From: Methylobacterium variabile
Lineage (GTDB): Bacteria > Pseudomonadota > Alphaproteobacteria > Rhizobiales > Beijerinckiaceae
DNA: 45,188 nt
NCBI RefSeq assembly: GCF_001043975.1
Contig: NZ_LABY01000026.1
Location: 1 to 45,188, forward strand
Direction: 5' to 3'
The position numbers and the translations under genes were made by a program. Each line of letters begins with the position of its first letter. Positions within the stretch are counted from its first letter, which is position 1. Under the pieces are notes generated by a model. It made no database searches. It was not told the DNA's origin and was given only the letters and a program-made list of their open reading frames with translations. Below, one piece after another: positions 1 through 8,773 of this stretch.

Positions 1-199
1 GCTTGGCGGTCGCCTCGAGCAGCATCGCGCCGTGGTCGGAGGAGGCGAGCGCCGCCAGCAGCCGGGCCCGGTCGGCCTCGAGCGCCGCCCCGCGCTCGCG
101 GGTCGCCGCGAGCTCGATCTCGGCGGCTCTCCGCATCTGCTCCTGCACGGCGACGAGGCGCTTTGCCCGCGCGAGCCGGCTGCCGGTGCCCGCCGCCAT
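1..199 (-). CDS. FliJ-like coiled-coil protein, 3' end outside the window
   Basis: Only the first 66 codons are present; the gene runs off the left edge. The ATG (complement of 197-199) overlaps the fliR stop as TGATG, so the gene is translationally coupled to fliR and belongs to the flagellar operon. The visible protein begins [20 protein letters not shown] and continues as charged, Ala/Glu/Arg-rich sequence with heptad-like spacing, as expected of a long coiled coil. A small coiled-coil protein after fliR fits a FliJ-type or other flagellar chaperone that helps the export ATPase. This is inferred from position and composition; I see no diagnostic motif. FlgN-type chaperone is the main alternative. 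Confidence 0.6.
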   Translation of the reverse strand, partial: MAAGTGSRLARAKRLVAVQEQMRRAAEIELAATRERGAALEADRARLLAALASSDHGAMLLEATAK

Positions 200-954
200 C
201 AGCCGCGCCGCAGCCAGGAGGCGTAGCCGAGGAGGAACTGGGTCATGAACTCGCCCGCGAGATAGTAGAGCATCAGGAGGCCGCCGAACATCACGAAGGG
301 CGTGGCGACGAAGTAGACCGGGATCGTCGGGGTGAGCTTGTTGACGAAGCCCGCCGCCAGGTTGAACAGGATGGCGTAGATGATGAACGGCGCGGTGATG
401 CGCAGGCCCAGCATGAAGGCGGCGGCGACCTGGTCGACGATCCGGGTCAGGACCACCTGGGCGCCGACGCCCTCGCCGGGCGGAATGCGGGCGTAGGACT
501 CGACGAGGCCGCGAAACAGCTCCCAGTGCAGGTCGGCGGCGAAGAGGATCGCGGTCGCGGTGAGCAGGATCAGCCCTTCCACTGCCGGCACCGGGTCGGT
601 GCCCTCCACCGGCGAACCCGGCATGCCGCCGAAGCCGACCATGACCGAGGTCGCGTTCATGACCGTCTCGAGCACCAGGATGAAGATCCGGCCGAGAAAG
701 CCGATCATCAGCCCGGTCAGGGTCTCGCTGGCGATCCAGACGAGCGTCTGCGCCGGGACTTGGCCGGCCAGGCGCGGCTCGAATTGCGGCACGATCAGGG
801 GCGCGATCGCCAGCGAGACGGCGCCCGCGATGAGGAGCCGCACCTGCTGCGGCACCCGGGGGCTGGAGAAGCCCGGCACGACGAGGAGGCAGCCGCCGAC
901 CCGGCAGAAGATCAGGAAGACGGCGAGGAAGCTGTCCGGCCCGATCCCCGTCAC
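199..954 (-). CDS. fliR: Flagellar biosynthesis protein FliR
   Basis: A 251-residue inner-membrane component of the flagellar type III export gate, normally assembled with FliP and FliQ. The protein is almost wholly hydrophobic, with about six membrane segments: an N-terminal one starting near [13 protein letters not shown], then [16 protein letters not shown], and a C-terminal pair near [17 protein letters not shown]. The [11 protein letters not shown] loop is typical of the family and the length is normal. The start is GTG, overlapping the flhA stop as GTGA (951-954), which implies coupled translation; there is no better downstream ATG. It is part of the order fliQ-flhA-fliR known from rhizobial flagellar clusters. 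Confidence 0.93.
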   Translation of the reverse strand: MTGIGPDSFLAVFLIFCRVGGCLLVVPGFSSPRVPQQVRLLIAGAVSLAIAPLIVPQFEPRLAGQVPAQTLVWIASETLTGLMIGFLGRIFILVLETVMNATSVMVGFGGMPGSPVEGTDPVPAVEGLILLTATAILFAADLHWELFRGLVESYARIPPGEGVGAQVVLTRIVDQVAAAFMLGLRITAPFIIYAILFNLAAGFVNKLTPTIPVYFVATPFVMFGGLLMLYYLAGEFMTQFLLGYASWLRRG

Positions 955-3032
955 GAGATGGTGCCCAGCGACTTGATCTCGACGCCGCGGGCGATCTCGA
1001 GGTGCGAGAGCACCGGCAGGGTCGGGAAGATCCGCTCGATGATCATCCGCACGTAGGGCCGGGCGTCCGGGGCGGTGACCAGGGCGAAGCTGTGCACCTC
1101 CCGCATCCGGGTACGGATCGCCTCCGCGGCCTCGGTGCCGAACTGCTCGACGAGGCGCGGGTCGATGTCGAACTCGACGACCTCGCCCTTGGCGTCGCGC
1201 TTCAGGCTCTGGTGGAACGACAGGTCCCAGCTGGCGCCGAGGCGCAGCACGTTGAGCACGCCGTTCTCGGCGAGGTCGCCGCAGATCTGCTGGGCCATGC
1301 GCATCCGCACGTGCTCGGCGATCTGCTCGGCCCGGCGCGCGTGCGGAGTTATCTCGGCGATGGCTTCCAGGATCAGGTGCAGGTTGCGGATCGAGACCCG
1401 CTCGGAGAGCAGCAGCTTGAGCACCGCCTGCAGGCCGGAATACGAGATCTGCGACGGGCAGACCTCGTCGAGGAGGCGCTTGTACTCGGGATCCAGGCGG
1501 TCGAGGAGGCCGCGCATGTCCTTGTAGGACAGGAACTGCGGCAGGTTGTTGCGGATCACCTCGGAGAGGTGGGTGAGCAGCACCGAGGCGCCGTCGATCG
1601 GCTCGAAGCCGCCGCGGCGCACCTCGCCGGCGTAGGAATCCATCACCCACAGGGCCTTGAGGCCGAAGGCGGGCTCGCGCACCTCGTCGCTCGGCACGTC
1701 GGGGCGGGGGCCGTCGCCCACCACCACCAGCATCTCGCCCGGGCGCAGCTCTTGGGCGGCCGCCACGGTGCCGTGGATCAGGATCTGGTAGCTCTTCGGC
1801 GGCAGCGAGAGGTTGTCGGTGACCTTGATGTCCGGCACCACGAAGCCGTACTGGCGGGCGAACTTGCGCCGCATCTTGGCGACCCGGTGGCCGAGTTCGG
1901 CGTGGGAGGCCTGGATCTGCGAGGCCGCCTGGCGGCCGAGGCACAGCTCGATCTCCGGGGTCTTCAGCGAATCCTTGACCGAGTCCTTCGCCTCGGCCTG
2001 CCGCTGCGCCTCCTCCGCCTTCGCCTTGGCTTCCGCAGCGGCGGCCTGCGCCTCGAGGCGCTTGGGAATCGTGCGGGCGACGAAGAACAGGAGCCCGCTC
2101 AGGGCCACGAAGGGCAGGAAGGGCAGGCCCGGCACCAGGGCGAACACGCCCATCAGGGCCGCCGCCACTAGGAGCGCGCGCGGATAGGCGCCGAGCTGGC
2201 CGATCACCGCCTGCTCGGCGGTGCCCCGTGTGCCGCCCTTCGAGACGAGCAGGCCCGCGGCGAGCGAGACGATCAGGGCCGGGATCTGCGAGACGAGGCC
2301 GTCGCCGACCGAGAGCTTGGTGAAGATGTCGGCGGCGGTGCCGAGCGGCAGGCCGTGCCGCGTCGTGCCGATGATGATGCCGCCGAAGACGTTGACCGCG
2401 ATCGTGATGAGCGAGGCCACCGCCTCGCCGCGCACGAACTTCGAGGCGCCGTCCATCGAGCCGAAGAAGGCGCTCTCCTCCTCGAGCTCCCGGCGCCGGC
2501 GCTGCGCCTCCTTGTCGTCGATCAGCCCGGCATTGAGGTCGGCGTCGATCGCCATCTGCTTGCCGGGGATGGCGTCGAGGGTGAAGCGGGCGCCGACCTC
2601 GGCGATGCGGGTCGCGCCCTTGGTGATGACGAGGAAGTTGACCGTGATCAGGATCAGGAACACCACGATCCCGATCACGAAGTCGCCGCTCATCACGAAC
2701 TGCGAGAAGCCCTGGATGACGTGCCCGGCGGCGTCGACGCCGTTCTGGCCGTTGGCCAGGATCAGCCGCGTCGTCGCGATGCCCAACGCCAGCCGCAGCA
2801 GCGTGGCGATCAGCAGCACGGTCGGGAAGGACGAGAACTCGAGCGGCTTCTGGATCCAGAGCGCCACCATCAGGATCAGCACCGACAGGGCGATCGAGAA
2901 GGCGAGCCCGATGTCGATGAGCACCGCCGGCACCGGCAGGAACAGCACTGCCAGGATCGCCACGATGCCGGCCGCGAAGCCGAAATCCCGCCGCGACTTG
3001 CGCTCGACCGCGAGCGCCGCGCCCACCGCCAT
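951..3032 (-). CDS. flhA: Flagellar export apparatus protein FlhA
   Basis: A 693-residue protein, the usual FlhA length. The N-terminal half has about eight membrane segments, from residue 20 to about 330, with the FHIPEP-family cytoplasmic loop visible as [20 protein letters not shown] followed by [18 protein letters not shown]. An Ala/Lys/Glu-rich linker near residues 330-350 leads into the cytoplasmic domain, which forms the nonameric export ring and docks chaperone-substrate complexes. FlhA also uses the proton motive force for export. The ATG start is supported by the family N-terminus (cytoplasmic stretch, then first membrane segment). Downstream fliR overlaps it by 4 bases and upstream fliQ ends 77 bases away, so these form one transcription unit. 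Confidence 0.96.
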   Translation of the reverse strand: MAVGAALAVERKSRRDFGFAAGIVAILAVLFLPVPAVLIDIGLAFSIALSVLILMVALWIQKPLEFSSFPTVLLIATLLRLALGIATTRLILANGQNGVDAAGHVIQGFSQFVMSGDFVIGIVVFLILITVNFLVITKGATRIAEVGARFTLDAIPGKQMAIDADLNAGLIDDKEAQRRRRELEEESAFFGSMDGASKFVRGEAVASLITIAVNVFGGIIIGTTRHGLPLGTAADIFTKLSVGDGLVSQIPALIVSLAAGLLVSKGGTRGTAEQAVIGQLGAYPRALLVAAALMGVFALVPGLPFLPFVALSGLLFFVARTIPKRLEAQAAAAEAKAKAEEAQRQAEAKDSVKDSLKTPEIELCLGRQAASQIQASHAELGHRVAKMRRKFARQYGFVVPDIKVTDNLSLPPKSYQILIHGTVAAAQELRPGEMLVVVGDGPRPDVPSDEVREPAFGLKALWVMDSYAGEVRRGGFEPIDGASVLLTHLSEVIRNNLPQFLSYKDMRGLLDRLDPEYKRLLDEVCPSQISYSGLQAVLKLLLSERVSIRNLHLILEAIAEITPHARRAEQIAEHVRMRMAQQICGDLAENGVLNVLRLGASWDLSFHQSLKRDAKGEVVEFDIDPRLVEQFGTEAAEAIRTRMREVHSFALVTAPDARPYVRMIIERIFPTLPVLSHLEIARGVEIKSLGTIS

Positions 3033-3109
3033 GACGTCACCATCCTCCGCGAAGGCTTTTCGCGATGAGGTGTGCCACCGCTAGCTTGCGTGGGGGTTGG
3101 GCGGGTGCG

Positions 3110-3376
3110 TCAGAACCCCGTCGCGATCCGGCCGTAGGCGGCCTCCGCGAAGGCGTGGATCTGCGAGCCCACGAAGGTGCCGGTGACGAGGAGCACCAGC
3201 AGGATCACCACGATCTTCGGCACGAAGGTCAGGGTGACCTCCTGGATCTGGGTGAGAGCCTGGAGCAGGGCTACCACGATGCCGACCAGCATCGCGGCGC
3301 CGACCGCGGGGCCGGCGGCGACGATCACCGTCCAGATCGCGGCGCGGACGAGCTCAAGGGCGTCGACCTCGTTCAT
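3110..3376 (-). CDS. fliQ: Flagellar biosynthesis protein FliQ
   Basis: An 88-residue protein with the standard FliQ architecture of two membrane hairpin segments, roughly residues 14-38 and 52-72. The conserved polar stretch ALLQALTQIQEVTLTFVPK lies between them. FliQ packs around FliP and FliR in the export gate. The N-terminus (MNEVDALELVRAA) matches the family start, so the ATG is likely right. It lies between flgD (40-base gap) and flhA (77-base gap) on the same strand. Confidence 0.95.
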   Translation of the reverse strand: MNEVDALELVRAAIWTVIVAAGPAVGAAMLVGIVVALLQALTQIQEVTLTFVPKIVVILLVLLVTGTFVGSQIHAFAEAAYGRIATGF

Positions 3377-3416
3377 GACCGTGCCCTGATGGCTGCCTGC
3401 GGGACTGACACGCGGG

Positions 3417-3830
3417 CTACTGTATCACGACCCCGGAGGCGAGCAGCACGTCGGCTCCGTTGGTGAGGCGGGCAAGCGCCCCGTCGCTCGTCACCCGGAC
3501 CGACTGGACCGTGCCGGTCACGGTGCCGTCCGCCGAGGTGAGGGTGCGGCCGATGACGGTATCGGCCTGGTCGAGGAAGCTCGAGGCGAGCAGCGAATCG
3601 AGCTTCTGGTTGGTCTTGGTCGCCTGCTCGACCTGCGTGAAGCTGGCGATCTGGCCGACATACTCGGTCGAATCCATCGGCTTCGTCGGGTCCTGGTTCT
3701 TGAGCTGCGCCATCAGCAGCGTCAGGAAGGTGTCCGAATTCAGCTTGGCGGCGACGGAGCTGCCGGCCTTGGCGGCGGCGCCCGTCGCAGTGGTGCCCGC
3801 GGTGGCGCTGGTGGTGCTGTCGACGGTCAT
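3417..3830 (-). CDS. flgD: Flagellar hook assembly (cap) protein FlgD, short form
   Basis: A 137-residue FlgD, which caps the growing hook and lets FlgE subunits polymerise. The core signature is clear: FLTLLMAQLKNQDPTKPMDS followed by FTQVEQATKTNQKL. Enterobacterial FlgD is about 230 residues with a larger C-terminal part. Here only a short beta-rich tail follows (VIGRTLTSADGTVTGTV), as in rhizobial FlgD, so I read it as a normal short variant and not a truncation. The N-terminal 25 residues are Thr/Ala-rich and probably unstructured, as in other exported axial proteins. It abuts flbT with no gap (flbT stop 3831-3833, flgD ATG 3828-3830). Confidence 0.93.
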   Translation of the reverse strand: MTVDSTTSATAGTTATGAAAKAGSSVAAKLNSDTFLTLLMAQLKNQDPTKPMDSTEYVGQIASFTQVEQATKTNQKLDSLLASSFLDQADTVIGRTLTSADGTVTGTVQSVRVTSDGALARLTNGADVLLASGVVIQ

Positions 3831-4364
3831 TCAGGCCTCCGGGTCGAGGGCGGGCAGGGCAGGGGAAGCGGAGCGGCGGCCCGCCGCCGGGGGCCGGCCG
3901 GCGCCGCGCTCCCGATGCCGCTCGACGCCGCGGGTGCGGCGGCCGAGCGCCGCGAGGGCTGGCACCGGCGCGGCGGGCGCGGTGCCCGCCGCCATCAGGG
4001 CGGCCTCGAGGGGGTAGAGCCCGCGGATCAGCTTCAGCGCCTCGAACAGGCGGCCGGCCTCGACGAGGGCGTGGGCCGTGCCGAGCCCGTCGCGCAGCAC
4101 CGCCTCGCCGGTCGTGGCGAGGAGGCCGGCCCGGATGCCGTCGTAGAGCGCCCGCCCCGCCTCGGCCTGGCCGGGATCGATCAGCATGGTCTGGGCCGCG
4201 AAGTAGAGCTGGCGCAGGGGCGTCGTTGCCTCCTCGGCCTGGAGCACGTGGCTCTCCAGCAGGAAGGTCGCGTCGTTGAGGAGCTCGATCGCCACCTTGC
4301 GGTCGACCCGCAGCACGGCGCCGTTGATGTAGATCCGCTCCCCGGCTCGCAGCGACAGACGCAT
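3831..4364 (-). CDS. flbT: Flagellin post-transcriptional regulator FlbT, with C-terminal extension
   Basis: FlbT in Caulobacter and rhizobia binds flagellin mRNA 5' regions and controls translation and stability in response to hook completion. The first 110 or so residues match the family: start [20 protein letters not shown], then [20 protein letters not shown] and [12 protein letters not shown] chose the ATG at 4362-4364 because it gives this canonical N-terminus; the open frame extends further upstream but only as a shadow of flaF. The product is 177 residues, longer than the usual 130-150, because of an Ala/Pro/Arg-rich tail of about 45 residues after [11 protein letters not shown]. It follows flaF by 8 bases and abuts flgD. 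Confidence 0.92.
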   Translation of the reverse strand: MRLSLRAGERIYINGAVLRVDRKVAIELLNDATFLLESHVLQAEEATTPLRQLYFAAQTMLIDPGQAEAGRALYDGIRAGLLATTGEAVLRDGLGTAHALVEAGRLFEALKLIRGLYPLEAALMAAGTAPAAPVPALAALGRRTRGVERHRERGAGRPPAAGRRSASPALPALDPEA

Positions 4365-4372
4365 GGCGCCGC

Positions 4373-4720
4373 TCACCTGAGCCCGTCGCGGATCGAGGTG
4401 TTCACCTCGATCAGGGCAGCGAGGCTGCGCTCGGGCGAGCGCAGCACCTCGCCGGCCTCGCGCATGGTCCAGGCGCCGATCGAGACGAGGTTGTCCCGGA
4501 GAGCTGCGGGCAGCGCGTTCTCGGGCGCCAGCAGATCGGCGATCAGGACGTTCCAGAGATCCTGCACGAACCCCACGGCGGCGGTCCGCTCCGGTCCGCC
4601 GAGGCCGCGGGCCTCGGCGTCGCGCAGGAGGGCGAGCGCCCGGTCGAACGCGGCGCATTCGCGCTCGCGGCCGACCTCCGGGGCGTCCTCCAGGATCTCG
4701 GAATAGGAAAAGCGGTACAT
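4373..4720 (-). CDS. flaF: Flagellar biosynthesis regulator FlaF
   Basis: A 115-residue FlaF protein. In alphaproteobacteria FlaF acts with FlbT and is needed for flagellin synthesis or secretion. The family pattern is visible: N-terminal [14 protein letters not shown] (Tyr/Ser-rich start), a helical region with [12 protein letters not shown], and the [18 protein letters not shown] core followed by [15 protein letters not shown]. Length is normal. It sits between flgL (72-base gap) and flbT (8-base gap), the order found in rhizobia. Confidence 0.93.
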   Translation of the reverse strand: MYRFSYSEILEDAPEVGRERECAAFDRALALLRDAEARGLGGPERTAAVGFVQDLWNVLIADLLAPENALPAALRDNLVSIGAWTMREAGEVLRSPERSLAALIEVNTSIRDGLR

Positions 4721-4792
4721 CGGGCCGATGCCTCGTCGGTCTGGTGTCTGCGCGTGTCGAAAAGGCGTCGCGTGGGCCGGCGCGGCCGGGCG

Positions 4793-5833
4793 CTACGCGA
4801 CGTATTTCAGGAGCGTGAGGCCCTGGAGCTGCGCGGTGAGGGCGTAGGACATCTGAAGCTGGGTCGTCGCGGCGTCGAGCCGGGTCTTGGCCTCGGCCGG
4901 GTCGACCGCCTCGAGGCGGGCGATCTCCTTGGTGATGAGGCTCGACTGGGCGTCGAGCCGGGTGTTGGCGTCGGTGATCCGCGACTGGCTGCGGCCGAGA
5001 TCGGCCTGGAGCGACACCAGCCCGGCGCTGCCCTTGCTGAGGAGGCCCATCACCCGCTCGGAGACGGCGGCCTGGGCATCGGCCGAGAGGCCGGTGAGGC
5101 CGAGCCCCGCCACGGTCGCGGCCTGGGCGAGCTGGCGGAAGGCCGTCTCGTCGGCGGTGACGGAGGTGGTGACGGTCTCGCTCAGGGAGATCCGGCTGGT
5201 GACGGCGTTGCCCGAGGCCTGCGACCAGATGGTGCCCCAGTTCGGGTCGGCAAACTGGGCCGCGACCGTCCCTTCGAGGAAGTTCGTCACCTGCGCCGCC
5301 GTCAGGGTGGCGGCGCGGGGATCGCTCGGCAGGAAGCCGAAGGCCGCCTGGAACGCCGATCGCGCCGCGTCGCCGGCCGCTGCTCCGGCCCCGTCGCGGA
5401 TCGGGCTCGTCCGGGTGTTGGTGCCGGAGAAGAGCGCCTGGCCGTCCGCCGAGGTGTTGAGGAGGCCGGTGAGCGAGGCGAGGGTGTCGCCAGCGGAGGC
5501 CGCCATCGCGGCGACGCGCTTGTCCGCCGGCAGCCCGGTCAGGGTGGCGAGGGTGGCGTCGGCCGATTTCTGCATCTGCTGCAGGGCCGACTGGCTCGCG
5601 CTCAGGCGCAGGGCGCTGAGGCCGTTGCCGTCCTTGAGGGCGGCGATCTCCGCCGCGCTCTGGCGCAGGCCGAGGCTGCGGCTCACCTGGCCGCCGAGGG
5701 CGAGGCCGATATCAGCGTGGCGGCTCTCGACGATCTCCTGGTTGGCCTTGGCGATCTCGGCCTGGAGCCGGCTCGTGCCGCTGCGGGAGGAGTTCCACAG
5801 GCCGAGGCTGGAGATGTAGCTCGTGGTCATCAT
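4793..5833 (-). CDS. flgL: Flagellar hook-associated protein 3 (FlgL)
   Basis: A 346-residue hook-filament junction protein. The N-terminal region ([20 protein letters not shown]) and the helical C-terminus ([20 protein letters not shown], ending LLKYVA) form the flagellin-like D0/D1 coiled-coil domains. The C-terminal aliphatic end is typical of axial proteins exported through the type III gate. The middle (residues 130-230) is variable and Ala/Thr-rich. An alternative second ATG directly follows the first (MMTTS); either is possible. It lies 43 bases after flgK and 72 before flaF. Confidence 0.9.
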   Translation of the reverse strand: MMTTSYISSLGLWNSSRSGTSRLQAEIAKANQEIVESRHADIGLALGGQVSRSLGLRQSAAEIAALKDGNGLSALRLSASQSALQQMQKSADATLATLTGLPADKRVAAMAASAGDTLASLTGLLNTSADGQALFSGTNTRTSPIRDGAGAAAGDAARSAFQAAFGFLPSDPRAATLTAAQVTNFLEGTVAAQFADPNWGTIWSQASGNAVTSRISLSETVTTSVTADETAFRQLAQAATVAGLGLTGLSADAQAAVSERVMGLLSKGSAGLVSLQADLGRSQSRITDANTRLDAQSSLITKEIARLEAVDPAEAKTRLDAATTQLQMSYALTAQLQGLTLLKYVA

Positions 5834-5876
5834 GGCTGGCAGGGCTCTGTCTCTGGAACGCCGCGCCCGAGGCGCC

Positions 5877-7340
5877 TCACCGGACGGCGTCCAGGAGGGT
5901 CTTCAGGAGGTCGTCCACCATGGTCAGGATCTTGGCCGAGGCGGTGTAGGAGCGTTCGAGCTGCAGGGTCAGGGCGATCTCGTCGTCGCCGTTGACGCCG
6001 ACCGCGTTCGAGAGGGCGTCGCTCGCCCGGCTCAGGAGCGTCGTCTGGTAGGCCGAGTCGGTCGAGGCGGCCTTGCGGGTCGCCTCGAGCCAGCCGGCGG
6101 AATCCGCCGCGAAGCCCGCCAGCGTGGCGGTCTCCCGCAGCGAGGGCCCGGGATCGAAGCTCCGCGCCGTCGCGAGCCGGCTCGCCAGGTCGCGCAGGCG
6201 GTCGGCATAGGCCGCGTCCGTCCCGGGATTCGCCCGGTAGGCGCTGCCATTCATGCCGCCGTCGCGCAGGGTCGCGACCGTGCCGCCCGCCTGCGGGTCG
6301 GCCGCGGCGTTGAGGGAGATGCGGGTGGCGAGACCCGCCTGCGAGGCCGGCAGGGCGCCGCCGGCGCCCGCCGTGAACAGGCCGGCGGCCGGGCCCTGGT
6401 AGAGCGGGTCGCCCGGGCTGCGGGTGTCCGTCTCCTGGAAGGCGTCGACGAGGGCCGCGGCGATCGCGTCGAGCTGGTTCTCGTAGGCGACCGTGGTCTC
6501 GTCCCGCAGGCTGGCGAGCCCGGCGAGGCGCCCGCCGGTGATCCGCATCGGCGAGGCGGCGCCGGTGACCGGCACGCCGTCGACCGTGACGGCGGCCCCG
6601 GCCGTGCCCGCGGAGAAGCCCGCGCTCGGGGTGAAGCTCACCGTCCGGGCGCCCCGGTCGTAGAGTGCGACGCCGCTGTCCGTGGTGATCGCCATGTCGC
6701 CGCCGGGGCGGTTGTCGACCCGGATGCCGATCTCCTCGGAGAGCTGCGATAGGACGCGGTCGCGGTCGTCGAGGCTGTCGCTGACGTCCTGGCCGCTCGC
6801 GGTGCCGCGCATCACCGCCCGGTTGGCCCGGTCGAACTGGCCGAGCAGGTCGTTGATCCGCGCCGCCGAGTCCGCCATGCCCTGGTCGGCCTGGGCCCGC
6901 ACGTCGTGCACGGCCGCCGCCGCCCCGTTGAGGCTGGCGGCGAGGTCGCGGGCGCTCTCCACCGCGGCCCGGGCGAGCTCGGCGTCGTCCGGACGGTTGG
7001 CGGCGGCCTGGAGGGCCGCGTTGAGGGCGCCGAGCCGGGCGGCCGGCGAGCCCGCATCGGCGGTGTCGCCCACCGTCCGCGACAGGGCGGTGAGGCCGTC
7101 GAGGAGGGCCTGGGCGCCCGCCGAGGCGGCGCCGGCCGAGAGCGTGCGGGCGAACAGGGCCGCGTCGCTCGCGCGGGTCACGACCACCGTCGCGCCGCCC
7201 GCGCCGGTCACCAGGGTGGCGATCTTGCGCGAGTAGCCGGGATCGTTCGCCCCCGCGGTGTTGCGCGCGGAGGTCGCGATCTGGCTCGACGTGGCGAGCA
7301 GCGCCGAGCGCGCCGTGGTGAGCGCGAGCGAGAGGCCCAT
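5877..7340 (-). CDS. flgK: Flagellar hook-associated protein 1 (FlgK)
   Basis: A 487-residue FlgK, the first junction protein on the hook tip. The N-terminus SLALTTARSALLATSSQIAT and NTAGANDPGYSRK correspond to the family pattern (helix, then N-x-A-N-x-x-x-x-Y-S-R). The C-terminus, LQLERSYTASAKILTMVDDL followed by LKTLLDAVR, is the conserved axial-protein helix. A region with DSLDDRDRVLSQLSEEIGIR near residue 190 is also characteristic. It sits 29 bases downstream of flgE and 43 upstream of flgL, so it is co-transcribed. Length is in the lower normal range. Confidence 0.93.
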   Translation of the reverse strand: MGLSLALTTARSALLATSSQIATSARNTAGANDPGYSRKIATLVTGAGGATVVVTRASDAALFARTLSAGAASAGAQALLDGLTALSRTVGDTADAGSPAARLGALNAALQAAANRPDDAELARAAVESARDLAASLNGAAAAVHDVRAQADQGMADSAARINDLLGQFDRANRAVMRGTASGQDVSDSLDDRDRVLSQLSEEIGIRVDNRPGGDMAITTDSGVALYDRGARTVSFTPSAGFSAGTAGAAVTVDGVPVTGAASPMRITGGRLAGLASLRDETTVAYENQLDAIAAALVDAFQETDTRSPGDPLYQGPAAGLFTAGAGGALPASQAGLATRISLNAAADPQAGGTVATLRDGGMNGSAYRANPGTDAAYADRLRDLASRLATARSFDPGPSLRETATLAGFAADSAGWLEATRKAASTDSAYQTTLLSRASDALSNAVGVNGDDEIALTLQLERSYTASAKILTMVDDLLKTLLDAVR

Positions 7341-7369
7341 CTGTCAGCTCCCGGTAGCCGGTCTCAGGC

Positions 7370-8644
7370 TTACCGCTTCAGGTTCATCAGGGTGTCGAGC
7401 AGCTCGTTGCCGGTCGTGAACACCTTGGAGTTGGCGGTGTAGATCGACTGCGACTCGATCATCGCGGTGAGCTCGGAGCTGACGTCGACGTTCGACTGCT
7501 CGAGCGCGCCCGCCTTGATCACGCCGCGGCCGTTCTGGCTGGTGAAGCCGACCTGGATGTCGCCCGAATCGACGCTCGGGCGGAAGACGTTGCCGGAGCG
7601 CGGCTCGAGGTTGTCCGGGCTCGCCACCGTGGCGAGGGGCACCTTGAAGGCCGCCAGCCGGGTGCCGTCGTTGAAGGTGGCGTAGACGGTGCCGTCGCTG
7701 CCGAACTCCTGGCCGGTGACCGCCGCCGGGGCCTTGCCGTTGGCCTTGCCCTCGACGCTGTAGTCGCCGGCGAGCTGACTCAGGCCGGAGATGTCGATGG
7801 CGACCGGGTCGCCGTTGCCGCCCGGGACAGTCAGGTTGATGGATTTCGGCCCCGTATAGGCGACCGGCAGGCCGGCGACCTGGGTGCCGGCGAGCTTGCC
7901 CTCAGGATCGAAGCCGACCGTCGTGGTGGCGAGCGCGGCGCCGGCCGGCAGGTTCGGGGTGGTGCCGGCCGGGGTCGGGTTGGCGGCCGCGTCGTAGATC
8001 GAGATCGACCACGTGCCGCCGGTGTTCTTCGCGAAGTAGACGTCGAGGGTCTTGGCCTGGCCGAGCCGGTCGTAGGTCACCAGGGAGTACTTCTTCGAGT
8101 ACTGGCCGGCCGCCGCGGCGTTCCCGTCGACGGGCAGCTTGCCCGACAGGCTGCCCTCGGAGGTCGCCTGCGCCCGGGTGCTGACCGACGAGAGGTTGAT
8201 CGGCACCATGTCGGCGACGCTGTTGAGCGTCGGGTTGGGCTCGCCGTCGAGGAGGCTGTAGCCCATCAGGGTCATGCCGGCGGCGTTGGTGAAGTTGCCG
8301 GTGGTGCCGTCGACCACGAAGTTGCCGGACCGGGTCAGGTAGGGCGCGTCGGTGGCGTCCTTGACCACGAAGAAGCCGTTGCCGTCGATGGCGATGTCGG
8401 TCTTCGAGTTCGTGGCGGCGATCGTGCCGTTCTCGGTCACCGCGCGGCGCACCGTGGTCTCGACCGAGCCCGAGTTGTAGTTGCCGCTCGCACTCTCCTC
8501 GATCAGCAGCGAGGAGAACTCCGTCGAGCTGCGCTTGTAGCCTGTGGTGCTCGAGTTCTGGATGTTCTCCGCCACCGTCGAGATGCGGTTCGACTGGGCG
8601 TTCATGCCCGACACACCGGTGCGCAGCACGCCGATGAGACTCAT
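7370..8644 (-). CDS. flgE: Flagellar hook protein FlgE
   Basis: A 424-residue hook subunit. N-terminal ISTVAENIQNSSTTGYKRSS is the flagellar basal-body rod/hook signature, followed by FSSLLIEE. Then come the hook-specific domains and the C-terminal rod-like helix QSNVDVSSELTAMIESQSIY, ending LLDTLMNLKR. The segment DIAIDGNGFFVVKD near residue 85 is a typical FlgE/FlgF/FlgG core. It is the first gene of the hook-filament run; a 129-base gap with a hairpin separates it from fliI upstream. Hook length and composition look normal for rhizobia. Confidence 0.95.
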   Translation of the reverse strand: MSLIGVLRTGVSGMNAQSNRISTVAENIQNSSTTGYKRSSTEFSSLLIEESASGNYNSGSVETTVRRAVTENGTIAATNSKTDIAIDGNGFFVVKDATDAPYLTRSGNFVVDGTTGNFTNAAGMTLMGYSLLDGEPNPTLNSVADMVPINLSSVSTRAQATSEGSLSGKLPVDGNAAAAGQYSKKYSLVTYDRLGQAKTLDVYFAKNTGGTWSISIYDAAANPTPAGTTPNLPAGAALATTTVGFDPEGKLAGTQVAGLPVAYTGPKSINLTVPGGNGDPVAIDISGLSQLAGDYSVEGKANGKAPAAVTGQEFGSDGTVYATFNDGTRLAAFKVPLATVASPDNLEPRSGNVFRPSVDSGDIQVGFTSQNGRGVIKAGALEQSNVDVSSELTAMIESQSIYTANSKVFTTGNELLDTLMNLKR

Positions 8645-8726
8645 TGCGGGACCTCGTTCGTCAGGATGTTCGGGTTGGATGCGGGCGGAACGCGACGCGC
8701 ACCGTCAAGGCTCGGGGCGGAGTAGA

Positions 8727-8746
8727 CCCGCGCAGGCTTGCGCGGG
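8727..8746 (-). terminator. Perfect hairpin between fliI and flgE
   Basis: Eight-base arms (8727-8734 CCCGCGCA and 8739-8746 TGCGCGGG) enclose a four-base loop. It lies in the 129-base gap after the fliI stop and before flgE. It could end or attenuate fliI-side transcripts before the hook operon, or stabilise a processed mRNA end. There is no U-tract on either strand, so intrinsic termination is uncertain. Confidence 0.35.
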
Positions 8747-8773
8747 GCTGGAAGGAGGGGCCGGGTCATCGCG

